Shown: positions 46,799 to 56,394, counted from the stretch's first letter. The stretch: DNA of 64,000 nucleotides from Rubrimonas cliftonensis (GCF_900107585.1 NZ_FNQM01000008.1:1-64000); one strand, 5' to 3'. Program-made: numbers and translations. The notes: generated from the sequence alone by a model not told the origin.

Positions 46799-46811
46799 AT
46801 TCCGGTTCATC

Positions 46812-47762
46812 GTGATTTCCGTAAGACAGTTGCGCCGCCGTCTCGGCCTTTGGCGCTACGCTGTGCTCCATGGCGCGCGGGACCGGCGGCTGGCGCGGGC
46901 GGCGGCGGAGGCTCAGCGCGAAGCCGACGCCGCGCTGGAGGCGCTGCCGCCGCTGCCCGCGGCTGGCGACGGTCCGGAAGCCCACATCATGTGCGGCGAG
47001 CGCCAGTTCGTCATGGGCGCATGGTCCAGCTACAGCCTGCTGCGCTTCATACCCGAGGCGCGGCTTGTCGTGCATACGGACGGCTCGCTGACGGAGCAGA
47101 CGCTGGCGCGCTGGCGCCGGATCGCGCCGGGCATGCGCGTGGTCTCCCGCGAGGAGGGTCTGGCCGCGATGCGGCGCAGGCTCAGGCCGTTCCCCCGCAT
47201 TCTCGACTGGTGCGAGCGCTACCATTTCGGCATCAAGCTCGGCGGCACCCACTCGATCGCCGAGGCGCAGCGGGTGCTGGAGTTCGACAGCGACACGCTC
47301 GCCCTGCGCGAGCCTCGGGCGCTCCTGGACGCGCTGCGCGACTCCAGCGTGCCGCTGACCTGGAACGCCGACATCGCGTACTGCTACGCCTATCCCGAAG
47401 CGACGCTGCGCGACGCGCTCGGCGACATGCTGGGGCCGTTGCCGTGGCGACTCAACGGCGGGCTCATGGCCGGCAGGCGCCTCGATGACGCCGACTGGGC
47501 GCTGCTCGACGCTGCTCTGGGCCGGTTCGGGGAGCGCGCCGGCATCGATCCGATGCGTTTCTGGATGCACCAGACCCTCATTGCGGTGCTGGCCTCCCAC
47601 ATGGGCGACAAGGCCCGCCCCCTGCCCAGGGAGTACGACATCCATGACGGTCCGACACGGCCCGACGCGTCGATGCGCCACTATGTCGGTCATCCGGGGA
47701 TTCGGCCGCGGTTCTTCATCGAGGGCGTGCCGTTCGTGCGCGACGCCGTCGAGCCGATGTGA
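46812..47762 (+). CDS. Glycosyltransferase-like protein of unknown specificity
   Basis: A 316-aa protein starting at GTG 46812, 13 bp after the GT2. It contains a DxD-like EFDSDTLALREP, an IMCGERQFVMGAWSSYSLLRF block and RFWMHQTLIAVL. No signal peptide is seen. The fold may be GT-A-like, but I do not recognise the family confidently. Position inside the EPS operon supports a sugar-transfer role. Confidence 0.6.
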   Translation: MISVRQLRRRLGLWRYAVLHGARDRRLARAAAEAQREADAALEALPPLPAAGDGPEAHIMCGERQFVMGAWSSYSLLRFIPEARLVVHTDGSLTEQTLARWRRIAPGMRVVSREEGLAAMRRRLRPFPRILDWCERYHFGIKLGGTHSIAEAQRVLEFDSDTLALREPRALLDALRDSSVPLTWNADIAYCYAYPEATLRDALGDMLGPLPWRLNGGLMAGRRLDDADWALLDAALGRFGERAGIDPMRFWMHQTLIAVLASHMGDKARPLPREYDIHDGPTRPDASMRHYVGHPGIRPRFFIEGVPFVRDAVEPM

Positions 47763-47875
47763 GCCGTCATGACGTGGAGAAGCTTTCGGTTCCCACACGT
47801 TAGCCGGCGTGTCATAACCATGCGAGCGGACGGTCCACGCAAATCGGTAATGGACGACTGGCGGTCAGTGAACTC

Positions 47876-49327
47876 ATGAACAGTCGTCAGAGACCCATGC
47901 TCCCCGTCGCCGCGCGTCGCGGCTATCCTTTGCCGCCCTCTGTGCTGCCGGAGGCCATACTCGCCGTCGACGTGCTGGCGCTGACGTTGTCGGCTGCGGC
48001 GGTGCTGTTCGTGTTCAGAGAACCGCCCGAGAACGCGCTCATGCTCGTGTTCTTCTTCTATCTGCCGTTCTATGTCGCGCTGGCGAGCTGGAGCCGGATG
48101 CACAGCATCACGAGCGTCATCTCGCCGATGTCCCGCTCAGACGACGTGATCATCGCCAACGCCTCGGTCTGCCTGATGCTGCTGAGCTTCCTGATGGCGT
48201 TCGGCGACAGCAACAAGCAGAACACGGTGCAGTTCGCGGCGGCCCTGTCGGCTTGCGCCGCCACGACGATGATCGCGCTGCGCTTCGCCGCCCGCGCCGT
48301 GATACTCGACCTGTCGCGCCGCGCCGTGATCGGTCAGAACGTCATCGTCGCGGGAACCGGCGACCAGCTGCGCCGCTTCGTGGCGAGACTCGATCAGTCA
48401 CGCCCCATCTTCGTGAACATCTGCGGCATCTACGAGTTCGCGGTCGACGGCCATGACGCGGGGCCCGGCGAACACCCCGCCGAACACCCCGCCGTGCGCG
48501 ACGCCGCCGAACTCATCGCGATAGCCCGCGCCGACGCTGTCGACGACATCATTCTGGCGATGCCGTGGAATGCGGGGGCCGAGCTGGCGCATCTCGTCGC
48601 GCAGCTGAAAGAGCTTCCGATCAGCGTGCATCTCAGCACCGACCTGGTCGGGTACGAGCTTTCCTTCCGCCCCATCGTCGGCACGCTGGCCCAGTTGCCG
48701 GCGTTCGAGGTCGCGCAACGGCCGATCTCGGGATGGAGCTTCGTGATGAAGCGGATGCTCGATTACACGCTGTCTGCCGCGGCGCTGGTTGCGCTGTCGC
48801 CCCTGATGCTGCTCGTGGCGCTCGCGATCAAGATCGACACTCCGGGTCCGGTGTTCTTCAAGCAGTCGAGGCTCGGATTCAACAACGAAACCTTTTCCAT
48901 CTACAAGTTTCGCTCCATGCATCACAAGCCTGTCTCCGAGGCGGTGATCCGACAGGCGAGCAAGGGGGATCCGCGGGTGACGCGGGTGGGACGGATCATC
49001 CGGACCACCAGCATCGACGAGCTGCCGCAGCTGTTCAATGTGCTGAACGGCTCGATGTCGCTTGTCGGCCCACGCCCCCACGCCCTGTCGCACAACGAGG
49101 AGTACGGCGCGCAGATCCGTGGCTACTTCGTCCGGCATCGCGTCCGGCCCGGCATCACGGGCTGGGCGCAGGTCAAGGGCCTGCGCGGCGAGACCGAGAC
49201 CCTGAGCAAGATGGAGGCCCGGGTCGCCCATGACGTCTACTACACGGAGAACTGGTCGCTTCTCTTCGATCTGAAGATCCTGATCATGACGGTGGCCATC
49301 GTTCTGTTCCAGCGAACGGCCTATTGA
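47876..49327 (+). CDS. Polyprenyl-phosphate sugar-1-phosphate transferase (WcaJ/PssY-like)
   Basis: A 483-aa inner-membrane initiator of polymer synthesis. The N-terminal half has several membrane spans (ILAVDVLALTLSAAAVLFVF and others) and a CoA-binding-like middle (VIVAGTGDQLRRFV). The C-terminal bacterial sugar transferase domain (about 285-483) has KRMLDYTLSAAALVALSPL, IKIDTPGPVFFKQSRLG, YKFRSMH, DELPQLFNVLNGSMSLVGPRP and GITGWAQVKGLRGET. It would load the first sugar phosphate on undecaprenyl phosphate. Its stop overlaps the convergent next gene by 7 bp. Confidence 0.93.
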   Translation: MNSRQRPMLPVAARRGYPLPPSVLPEAILAVDVLALTLSAAAVLFVFREPPENALMLVFFFYLPFYVALASWSRMHSITSVISPMSRSDDVIIANASVCLMLLSFLMAFGDSNKQNTVQFAAALSACAATTMIALRFAARAVILDLSRRAVIGQNVIVAGTGDQLRRFVARLDQSRPIFVNICGIYEFAVDGHDAGPGEHPAEHPAVRDAAELIAIARADAVDDIILAMPWNAGAELAHLVAQLKELPISVHLSTDLVGYELSFRPIVGTLAQLPAFEVAQRPISGWSFVMKRMLDYTLSAAALVALSPLMLLVALAIKIDTPGPVFFKQSRLGFNNETFSIYKFRSMHHKPVSEAVIRQASKGDPRVTRVGRIIRTTSIDELPQLFNVLNGSMSLVGPRPHALSHNEEYGAQIRGYFVRHRVRPGITGWAQVKGLRGETETLSKMEARVAHDVYYTENWSLLFDLKILIMTVAIVLFQRTAY

Positions 49328-50187
49328 ACGGCGCCGGCCGCGAGCCGCAGCATGCTCCAGGCTCGAAACAGCCGGATGCGCGTCATCGCCGCCAGAGCGC
49401 GCAGCCGTTCGCCGGGCGTGGCCAGCTTCGGGCTGAAAAGAACCCGCGGCGCGTGAAGCAGCGGCGATGCCGCGACGGCCAGCGCCCGCAGCGCCCAGCG
49501 CAACCTGGGCGCGCGCCCTGTCATGGCCAGGCGGAACAGCTCACGCTCGGTGCGGCGCGTCTTGCGCAGCAGCGCCGTGAAATCGCTGCGCGTCGGGTGC
49601 GCCACCCGAACCGCGTCGTCGTAGACAAGCCGGAAACCCTGTCCGACGGCGCGCCAGCACCAGTCGATGTCCTCCGAGACGTCCGGCGCGAAGGGGCCGA
49701 CGGCGCCGAACACGGCGCGGCTGGTCAGCATGTTGGCGGTGACGGAAAACTTCTTCTTTTCGACATAGGTCTTCTGGTCGAAGGCGAACAGGGTGTCGAA
49801 CGCCTCGGCGCCGCTGCGCGGCGGCGGCGTCTCGTCGAACACGTCGACCCGCCCGCCGACGACGTCCGCCCCGGGCCGGGCCATGGCGCGGCGCGCGGCG
49901 ATGATCCAGTCGGCGGCCGGCACGCAGTCAGCGTCCAGAAAGAGCAGCAGCGGCGACTCCGTCTCGGCCACGCCGCGGTTGCGCGCGGCGGCGGCGCCGG
50001 GGCTGTTTTCGGTGACGAAGCGGATCTCCGGAAAGGCGGCGGCGACGGCGCCCATGTCCTCGCTCGAGGCGTTGTCGACGACGATGCGCTCGATCGCATC
50101 GTAACCCTCGCAGCCGCGCAGCGCCTCCAGGCACCGCCGCAGCCGCGCGACGTCGTTGTAATGTGGAATAATCACAGCCGCGTTCAT
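49321..50187 (-). CDS. Glycosyltransferase family 2
   Basis: A 288-aa GT-A enzyme on the opposite strand to its neighbours. It has AAVIIPHYNDVARLRRCLEAL, VDNASSED, the metal site LFLDADCVP and SEDIDWCWRAVGQG. The start at 50187 was chosen because the fold begins there; the frame extends to 50235. It converges with the sugar transferase gene (7-bp overlap) and diverges from the ligase-like gene. The acceptor is unknown. Confidence 0.88.
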   Translation of the reverse strand: MNAAVIIPHYNDVARLRRCLEALRGCEGYDAIERIVVDNASSEDMGAVAAAFPEIRFVTENSPGAAAARNRGVAETESPLLLFLDADCVPAADWIIAARRAMARPGADVVGGRVDVFDETPPPRSGAEAFDTLFAFDQKTYVEKKKFSVTANMLTSRAVFGAVGPFAPDVSEDIDWCWRAVGQGFRLVYDDAVRVAHPTRSDFTALLRKTRRTERELFRLAMTGRAPRLRWALRALAVAASPLLHAPRVLFSPKLATPGERLRALAAMTRIRLFRAWSMLRLAAGAVQ

Positions 50188-50247
50188 GGATTCACCGCCC
50201 CTTATGCAGCAAGTTGAGCGTTGTGGAAGACTCACGACGTCGGATCG

Positions 50248-51768
50248 ATGGCCTACCAGCTTTCAGCCAAACGAACTACTGACGCGCCGCGCGAGCCCGT
50301 AGCCGCAGCGGTTCGCCGCGGCGCGGACAGGCGCGACCGGGCGGCTTTTCTGCACGAGCGGCGCGCGCAGGCGCGGGCGCGGGTCAATCGCCGCATGATC
50401 CTGACCATGATGGTCTGTCTCTGCACGCCGCTGATCTTCTACATCGGTCCGATGCAGCTGACGCCCTATCGCCTGCTGCTGCTGCTCGCCTTCCTGCCGA
50501 TGGTCGCCGCGCTGCTGACCGGGCGCGCCGGACGCCTTGTCCTGCCCGACCTGCTGATGGTGGTCTATGCGTGCTGGGCCGCCGGCGCGCTGCTGGCGGT
50601 GGACGGTCTGCAGCGGCTCGAGTTCTCCGGCATGTTCATCGTGGAGACGCTCGGAGCCTATCTGTTCGCACGGGTCTATGTCAGCGACCGGGAGTCCTTC
50701 GTCTATTTCGCCAGGGTCCTCTTCGGCGCCGTGGCCTTCCTGCTGCCGATCGCGCTGGTCGAGGCGACGACGAATGTCATGATCCTCAATCGCCTGGCCG
50801 ACATCGTCGGCGGCACGATCGCGGACATCAACCAGGAGAGGCGGCTTGGACTGGAGCGCGTCCAGGGCCCCTTCAACCACTCGATCCTGTTCGGGGTCTT
50901 CTGTTCGTCAGCCTTCGCGCTCGCCTACTATCCGCTGCGCGAGGACGTCAGGAACATGTTCGCGGGCGTTTGGCGGCTGGTCCTGGTGGCGGTGGCGGTG
51001 TTCCTGTCGCTGTCGACCGGCGCCTACCTCGCGGTGGTGCTGCAGGGCGCGCTGATCGGCTGGGACCAGATGCTGCAGGGCTGGCGCAGGCGATGGCTGC
51101 TGCTGGGTGGGCTTGTCGCCGGATTCTACGGCTTCGTCTCGCTGGCGTCGAACCGGACGCCGGTCGAGGTCTTCATCACCTACTTCACCTTCAACGCCGG
51201 CAACGCCTGGAACCGCATCCACATCTGGAACTACGCGAGCGCCGACGTGGCCCGCCACTGGCTCTTCGGCATCGGCCAGCGGGGGGACTGGGAGCGGCCG
51301 CACTGGATGCCGAGCAGCGTGGACCATTTCTGGCTCGCGACCGCCCTGCGCCACGGCCTGGTGGCCATTCTGCTGCTGATCTCCGCCTATCTGGCGCTGC
51401 TGGTGATGGTCGGCCGCGCGCCCCTCGCGGATCGACGCGACCAGTTGTTGCGGCGCAGCGTGATGATGACGATCATCGGCGTGAGCCTGGCGCTCTGCAC
51501 CGTCCATGTCTGGGGCGCCACCTACATCCTTTTCCTCATGCTGCTCGGGTCGGGATGCTGGCTGATCGCGAACCCTGACGTGCCGATGCTGGAGCGCGCC
51601 GGGGCGAAGGGCCTGCGTCGGAGCAGGCCCGGCCCTGCGACGTTTGCCCGCTCCGACGCGGTTGGCGGTTTGTCGTCTCCGCGGCGCTCTGCTACGGGAT
51701 CGTCCCTGTCTGGCGCGGCCGGTCGCGACGACGCGGTGAGAGGCGAAGCGGGGCCGTCGGCGGTATGA
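50248..51768 (+). CDS. O-antigen ligase/polymerase-like membrane protein
   Basis: About 506 aa from the ATG at 50248; a TTG at 50221 would add nine residues. After a basic cytoplasmic N-terminus there are about ten hydrophobic spans (LLLLLAFLPMVAALL, LVLVAVAVFLSLSTGAYLAVVLQ, LVAILLLISAYLALLVMV). A loop before the last spans (HWLFGIGQRGDWERP, VDHFWLATALRHG) fits the Wzy/WaaL family. It probably polymerises or transfers the repeat unit on the periplasmic side. Residues 440-506 are a long disordered tail. It overlaps the flippase start by 4 bp. Confidence 0.82.
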   Translation: MAYQLSAKRTTDAPREPVAAAVRRGADRRDRAAFLHERRAQARARVNRRMILTMMVCLCTPLIFYIGPMQLTPYRLLLLLAFLPMVAALLTGRAGRLVLPDLLMVVYACWAAGALLAVDGLQRLEFSGMFIVETLGAYLFARVYVSDRESFVYFARVLFGAVAFLLPIALVEATTNVMILNRLADIVGGTIADINQERRLGLERVQGPFNHSILFGVFCSSAFALAYYPLREDVRNMFAGVWRLVLVAVAVFLSLSTGAYLAVVLQGALIGWDQMLQGWRRRWLLLGGLVAGFYGFVSLASNRTPVEVFITYFTFNAGNAWNRIHIWNYASADVARHWLFGIGQRGDWERPHWMPSSVDHFWLATALRHGLVAILLLISAYLALLVMVGRAPLADRRDQLLRRSVMMTIIGVSLALCTVHVWGATYILFLMLLGSGCWLIANPDVPMLERAGAKGLRRSRPGPATFARSDAVGGLSSPRRSATGSSLSGAAGRDDAVRGEAGPSAV

Positions 51769-53174
51769 TCAAGAACGGGCTGTTCCTGACCGCCGGCAAT
51801 TTCGCCGCCGGCGCAATGTCCTTCGCGCGCAACGTGGCGATCGCGCGTCTCGTGGGCGTCGAGGATTTCGGTGTCGCCAGCACCTTCGCGATGATCGTCG
51901 GCCTCGCGGACGCCCTGGGCTACACCGGCGTCGACCGGCTTCTCCTGCAGGCCAAGGACGGCGACAGCGCGCAGATCCAGCGTACGGTTCACCTCGCCAA
52001 CATCAGCAAGGGCGTGGTGACGGCCGGTGTGCTGCTTCTGATGAGCGAGTATGTCGCCGCCTATTTCAGCGTTCCCGAGACCGCCTGGGCGTATCAGGTG
52101 CTTGCGATCGGCCTGCTCGCGCGCGGCTTCGGCAACGTCGACCGCTTCCGCTACCAGCGCGACATGCATTTTGGTCCCTCGATCGTGATGGAACTGGCGG
52201 CCGGGCTCGCCTCGCTGGTTTGCGCCGTCGCGCTGGGCGTTGTTCTGGGCGACTATCGAGCGATGCTCTATGCGCTGTTGCTCTACGATTTCGTCTTCGT
52301 GGCGATGTCGCACATCGTCGCCGAGCGGCCATACCGGGTAAGCTTCGACAGCGCGCCTCTTCGGCGCGTCCTGAAGTTCGGCTGGCCGCTGACCATCAAT
52401 GCCGTCCTGCTCTACGCCGTAATGCAGGGCGACCGATTCATCATTGGCGGCGCTCTCGGCGTGGAGATGCTCGGTCTCTACAGTGCGGCGCTGCTTCTGG
52501 TGTCGTTCCCGACCAATCTGGTGAACAAGAGCCTGAACAGCTTCTTCCTGCCGCAGATCTCGCGCGTGCAGGAAGATTCCCGCCGCTACGCGATCTACTT
52601 CGAACTACTGATGCAGATGGCGCTGTTGACCACCTTCGTGATGTGCGCCGGCTATCAGATCGCCGGCCCGGCGGTGCTGATCACGATGTACGGGGAAAGC
52701 TTCGCGTCGGTCGCGTTCCTGTTCCTGCCGCTGGCGATGCTGCACGGCCTGCGCCTCATCCGCAGCGCGATCAACACGCAGGCGATCGCCCGCGCGCAGA
52801 CGACCAACCCGCTGGTGGCCAACCTCGTGCGGGCGATGGCGCTGCCGGTCGCGTGGGTCGTGGTCGACAATGGCGGCGGTCTGGCCATGGTGACGCTGGT
52901 GGCCGTGGTCGCCGAGGCGATCGCCACGATGGTCGCGCTCAGCATGCTGACGCGGCGCTCCGAGCCCGGTCTCGGCGCCGGCGTCGAGCTGGTGTTCCTG
53001 ACCCTCATGGGCGTCGCCGTTGTCGTGCTCAACGACATGGTTATGCATCACGGGCTGAGGCTTCCGTTCTGGAACGTCGCATTTCCCGCGCTTCTGGCGG
53101 CGACGGCGCTGCTGCTGGTGTGGCGGACGCCGCTGCTGCGGCGCTGGTTGCTCAGCGGCGGGCGCCAACTCTGA
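51765..53174 (+). CDS. Lipopolysaccharide/EPS flippase (Wzx-like, MOP superfamily)
   Basis: A 469-aa membrane protein of twelve or more spans. The start (LFLTAGNFAAGAMSFARNVAIARLVG) and GWPLTINAVLLYAVMQGDRFIIGGALG are typical of polysaccharide synthase/flippase proteins. It would move lipid-linked repeat units across the inner membrane. Translational coupling to the ligase-like gene (ATGA) supports a shared Wzx/Wzy-type pathway. Confidence 0.9.
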   Translation: MIKNGLFLTAGNFAAGAMSFARNVAIARLVGVEDFGVASTFAMIVGLADALGYTGVDRLLLQAKDGDSAQIQRTVHLANISKGVVTAGVLLLMSEYVAAYFSVPETAWAYQVLAIGLLARGFGNVDRFRYQRDMHFGPSIVMELAAGLASLVCAVALGVVLGDYRAMLYALLLYDFVFVAMSHIVAERPYRVSFDSAPLRRVLKFGWPLTINAVLLYAVMQGDRFIIGGALGVEMLGLYSAALLLVSFPTNLVNKSLNSFFLPQISRVQEDSRRYAIYFELLMQMALLTTFVMCAGYQIAGPAVLITMYGESFASVAFLFLPLAMLHGLRLIRSAINTQAIARAQTTNPLVANLVRAMALPVAWVVVDNGGGLAMVTLVAVVAEAIATMVALSMLTRRSEPGLGAGVELVFLTLMGVAVVVLNDMVMHHGLRLPFWNVAFPALLAATALLLVWRTPLLRRWLLSGGRQL

Positions 53175-53268
53175 GACGACGCCGGCGACGAATGCGCTGG
53201 CGTCTCGCCGCGACAGCGGCTAAGCGGCAGGTGCCGCGAAAGACGGGCTTGGCAACAGCGGGTTGACG

Positions 53269-54600
53269 ATGCGGATTGCAATGATCGGTACGGGCTATGT
53301 CGGCTTGGTGTCGGGCGTATGCTTCTCTGATTTCGGACATGACGTGGTCTGCGTCGATACGAACGATCAGAAGATCGCCATGCTGCGCGGCGGACAGTCG
53401 CCCATCTACGAGCCGGGGCTCGACGCGCTGATGGCGAAGAACGTCGAGGCCGGCCGGCTGTCCTTCTCGACGGATCTCGCCGCCTCGGTGAATGCGGTCG
53501 ATGCTGTGTTCATCGCCGTCGGCACGCCAACGCGGCGCGGCGAGGGGCACGCCGACCTGACCTATGTCTACGCCGCCGCGCGGGAGATCGCGAAGGCGCT
53601 CAGCGGTCCGACCGTCGTCGTCGTGAAATCCACGGTCCCGGTCGGCACCAACCGCGAGGTGCTTCGGATCATGCGCGAAGTGCGCCCGGAGCTGGCGGTC
53701 GACGTCGCCTCGAACCCGGAGTTCCTGCGCGAAGGCGCTGCGATCGCGGATTTCATGCGGCCGGACCGCGTCGTTGTCGGCGCCGAGTCGCAGACTGCGC
53801 GGGATGTGATGCGCGCGCTCTATCGGCCCCTGTCGCTGCGCGAGGTGCCGATCATCTTCAGCTCGCTCGAATCGGCCGAGATCATCAAGTACGCGGCCAA
53901 CGCTTTTCTCGCCACGAAGATCACCTTCATCAACGAGATCGCGGATCTCTGCGAGAAGGTCGGCGGCGACGTGCAGGACGTCGCGAAGGGCATCGGTCTG
54001 GACGGACGCATCGGGGGCAAGTTTCTGCACCCCGGGCCCGGTTACGGCGGATCGTGCTTCCCGAAGGACACGATCGCCCTCACCCGCACCGGCCAGCAGC
54101 ACAACGTCCCGATCCGGATCGTGGAGACCGTCATCGCGGTCAACCAGGCCCGAAAGCTCGGCATGATCGACCGGATCGCCGCCATGCTCGACGGGGAACT
54201 CGTCAATCGCCGCGTCGCGGTTCTCGGCGTGACGTTCAAGCCCGATACTGACGACATGCGCGAGGCGCCGGCGCTGACGATCGTGCCGGCGCTCATCGGC
54301 GGCGGGGCTTCGGTCGCGGTATGCGATCCCCAGGGCAAGAAGGAAGGCGTCACGCTGCTGCCCGGCGTCGCGTGGTTCGACGACCCCTACGAGGCCGCCG
54401 CGGGCGCGGACGCCGTCGTGGTGCTGACGGAATGGAACATGTTCCGGGGCCTGGACCTCTCGAGGTTGCGCCAGGGAATGCGCGGAGACGCGCTGGTGGA
54501 TCTGCGCAACATCTACCTCCCGGCGGATGCGGTGGCGGCGGGTCTGCGCTACGCCTCGATCGGCCGGGTTGCCGCGGCGGGCCATGCTCAGGCTTCCTGA
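53269..54600 (+). CDS. UDP-glucose 6-dehydrogenase
   Basis: A 443-aa enzyme oxidising UDP-glucose to UDP-glucuronate. Motifs are IGTGYVGLVSGVCFSDFG, GTPTRRGEGHADLTYV, NPEFLREGAAI, KYAANAFLATKITFINE and the catalytic cysteine C263 in GPGYGGSCFPKD. The start at 53269 was preferred to a TTG at 53263. It supplies uronate for the polymer and substrate for the epimerase at 34099. Confidence 0.95.
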   Translation: MRIAMIGTGYVGLVSGVCFSDFGHDVVCVDTNDQKIAMLRGGQSPIYEPGLDALMAKNVEAGRLSFSTDLAASVNAVDAVFIAVGTPTRRGEGHADLTYVYAAAREIAKALSGPTVVVVKSTVPVGTNREVLRIMREVRPELAVDVASNPEFLREGAAIADFMRPDRVVVGAESQTARDVMRALYRPLSLREVPIIFSSLESAEIIKYAANAFLATKITFINEIADLCEKVGGDVQDVAKGIGLDGRIGGKFLHPGPGYGGSCFPKDTIALTRTGQQHNVPIRIVETVIAVNQARKLGMIDRIAAMLDGELVNRRVAVLGVTFKPDTDDMREAPALTIVPALIGGGASVAVCDPQGKKEGVTLLPGVAWFDDPYEAAAGADAVVVLTEWNMFRGLDLSRLRQGMRGDALVDLRNIYLPADAVAAGLRYASIGRVAAAGHAQAS

Positions 54601-54790
54601 CGCCAGCTTCCTGACGCCGACCTTCTCGATCAGGCCAGCCGCCGGGGCCGCAAGCGGCCCCGGCGGCTGATCCTTGTCGCAAGACGCGATCCACCGGCCG
54701 CGTGAGCGCGGCTCGGTGGAAATCTCCCGAATCCTGCCTCCGCAGGGTTGTGCCGCGACGCAGCGCATACAACGCAGGCGCGAATAAACC

Positions 54791-54805
54791 TTTGATTGAA
54801 TCAAA
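54791..54805. promoter_or_regulatory. Palindrome TTTGATTGAATCAAA upstream of VPLPA-CTERM gene
   Basis: A perfect inverted repeat with 7-bp arms and a 1-nt centre, 85 bp before the start at 54890. TTTGATTGAA recurs in the promoter of the second VPLPA-CTERM gene (near 56377-56386), suggesting a shared regulator. Confidence 0.5.
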
Positions 54806-54889
54806 TCTTCTGCTAGCAACCATTTAGTGAAGGTTGTCACGCGGGCGCGTTAACCTTTCTTGGTGTTCGATTAATGGAGGTGCTGTCAC

Positions 54890-55516
54890 ATGCGGATGGC
54901 CTACGGAGTTCTGGCGGGCTTTCTGGCTTCAGCCACTGCGGCTTCGGCTGCAACCATCGATTTCACCGACGCGTCGGTGTGGTCATCCGGCGCTTCGACC
55001 CAGACGGTGTTCGGGTCGACCGTGAGCCTTTCGGCGTCCGGCGGCGCGATCAACTTCACGCCCTTCGACGGTGGCGCGGCGGTGCCCGGCCTCGCGTCGA
55101 TCAACGACGGCGTGGGCGTCAATGACGACGAAGTTTCGCCGCGTGAAACGCTGACGGTGATGTTCTCGGCGCCGCTGTTTCTGACGGCAGTGTCGTTCCT
55201 CGATCTCTTCATCGCTCCGGATGGCAGCGAGGAGGAGTTCGCGATCGGCTCTTCCGACGGCGCCATGCTGTTCACCGTGAGCGCCGTGCAGGACGCCGCC
55301 GCCGGCGAGCCTGGCTTCGCCACCTACGTCCTGCCGACCCCGACGGTGGTTTCGAGCATCACGTTCACCGTGGGCGGCACCAATGACGCCCAGGGCGTTC
55401 CGGACTTCGCGCTCGCCTCGCTCGACGTCGAGGCGGTTCCGCTGCCTGCCACGGCGTGGATGCTGCTCGCCGGCGTCGCTGGCATCGGCTATGTGTCGCG
55501 CCGTCGCTACGCCTGA
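54890..55516 (+). CDS. VPLPA-CTERM sorting-domain protein
   Basis: A 208-aa exported protein. The signal peptide is about residues 1-20 (LAGFLASATAASA). The mature part is beta-rich and resembles the paralogue at 55616 (TIDFTDASVW, VFGSTVSL, INDGVGVNDDEVSP, SSITFTVGG). The C-terminal sorting signal (183-208) has VPLPATAWMLLAG, a hydrophobic span and SRRR. Such tails are processed by an exosortase (XrtD type), which is not in the window. GGAGG lies about 8 nt upstream. The function is unknown and probably surface-located. Confidence 0.9.
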   Translation: MRMAYGVLAGFLASATAASAATIDFTDASVWSSGASTQTVFGSTVSLSASGGAINFTPFDGGAAVPGLASINDGVGVNDDEVSPRETLTVMFSAPLFLTAVSFLDLFIAPDGSEEEFAIGSSDGAMLFTVSAVQDAAAGEPGFATYVLPTPTVVSSITFTVGGTNDAQGVPDFALASLDVEAVPLPATAWMLLAGVAGIGYVSRRRYA

Positions 55517-55541
55517 CTTTCGCCGTTCTCTGAAATGAAAG

Positions 55542-55578
55542 CCCTCAAGGCCGGTCAGGCCTTGAGGGTTATTTTTTT
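55542..55578. terminator. Bidirectional-position intrinsic terminator
   Basis: CCCTCAAGGCC and GGCCTTGAGGG form a perfect 11-bp stem with a 5-nt loop, followed by TTATTTTTTT. It ends the plus-strand VPLPA gene. The A-richer left flank gives only a weak T-tract in the other direction, although the convergent gene ends nearby at 55616. Confidence 0.92.
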
Positions 55579-55615
55579 CAAGCCTTGATCGAAGTAAGGC
55601 TCGCAGTCAGCCTGA

Positions 55616-56278
55616 TCAGGCGATGGCGCGGCGACGGCGCACGATGTAGCCGGCGCCGGCCAGGCCGGTGAGCAGCATCCAAGCGGCGGCGGGCAGCGGA
55701 ACCGGCTCGACGTCGATGCCGGCGACCGCGTAGTCGGACTTGCCGAAGCCGTCGTTGCCGGCGCCGACCGTGAAGGTCAGCGAGCTGACGAGGCGACGGT
55801 CAATGGCGTGGAAGGCGTAGCCGCCATTGCCGGCGGCGCCTTCGTTGTCCTGCACGGCGAAGAGCTCGATCACGCCGCCGTCATCGAACGTGACGATCGC
55901 CGACTCGAGGTCGTCCGTGGTGGGGCTCTGGTAGAGATCGAGGAAGTGGAAGCCGGTCACGAAGAGCGGGCCGTCGAAGTTGACGGTGATGAACTCCGGC
56001 GGCGTCGACGGCGCGGTGAGCTCGTCGTCGCGGATGCCGAAGCCGTCGGTGACCTCGGCGAGGCCGCCGGTCTCGCCGGCGAAGCCGTCATAGTCCTGCA
56101 CCGAGTTGATGCGGGCCTCGGGCTGCAGCGAGACGGTCGAACCGAACACCGAGGTGGTCGCGAAGCCGTCGGGCCACACGGTGCGATCGGTGAAGTCGAT
56201 GGTGGCGGTGCTCGCCGCGTTGGCGACCACACCGAAGGTGAGCGCAATCGCGCTGCCCAGAATGGCGGACTTGATCAT
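55616..56278 (-). CDS. VPLPA-CTERM sorting-domain protein (paralogue)
   Basis: A 220-aa exported protein convergent with its paralogue. The start at 56278 (MIKSAILGSAIALTFGVVANA, a signal peptide) follows AGGAG by 10 nt; the longer frame to 56722 is not coding-like. The body shares TIDFTDRTVWPDG, VFGSTVSL, DGFGIRDDEL and SSLTFTVGAGNDG with the neighbour. The sorting tail (193-220) has VPLPAAAWMLLTG and RRRR. A likely tandem duplication with inversion. Confidence 0.9.
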   Translation of the reverse strand: MIKSAILGSAIALTFGVVANAASTATIDFTDRTVWPDGFATTSVFGSTVSLQPEARINSVQDYDGFAGETGGLAEVTDGFGIRDDELTAPSTPPEFITVNFDGPLFVTGFHFLDLYQSPTTDDLESAIVTFDDGGVIELFAVQDNEGAAGNGGYAFHAIDRRLVSSLTFTVGAGNDGFGKSDYAVAGIDVEPVPLPAAAWMLLTGLAGAGYIVRRRRAIA

Positions 56279-56394
56279 AGTGTATACACTCCTGCTGCGG
56301 TTTCCGTTAGCGGCGCTAGGTAACCACCGCTCTGGCTTCAGTGGTAAGACAAAATAAACGATTATCATATCAAAAATTTGATTGAAATGATAAT
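56279..56394 (-). promoter_or_regulatory. AT-rich promoter with nested palindromes
   Basis: AGTGTATACACT (56279-56290), a perfect palindrome, abuts the ATG and overlaps the ribosome site. Upstream, ATTATCAT (56361-56368) pairs with ATGATAAT (56387-56394) around ATCAAA-AA-TTTGAT (56369-56382). The TTTGATTGAA core is shared with the promoter of the other VPLPA gene. Confidence 0.5.
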
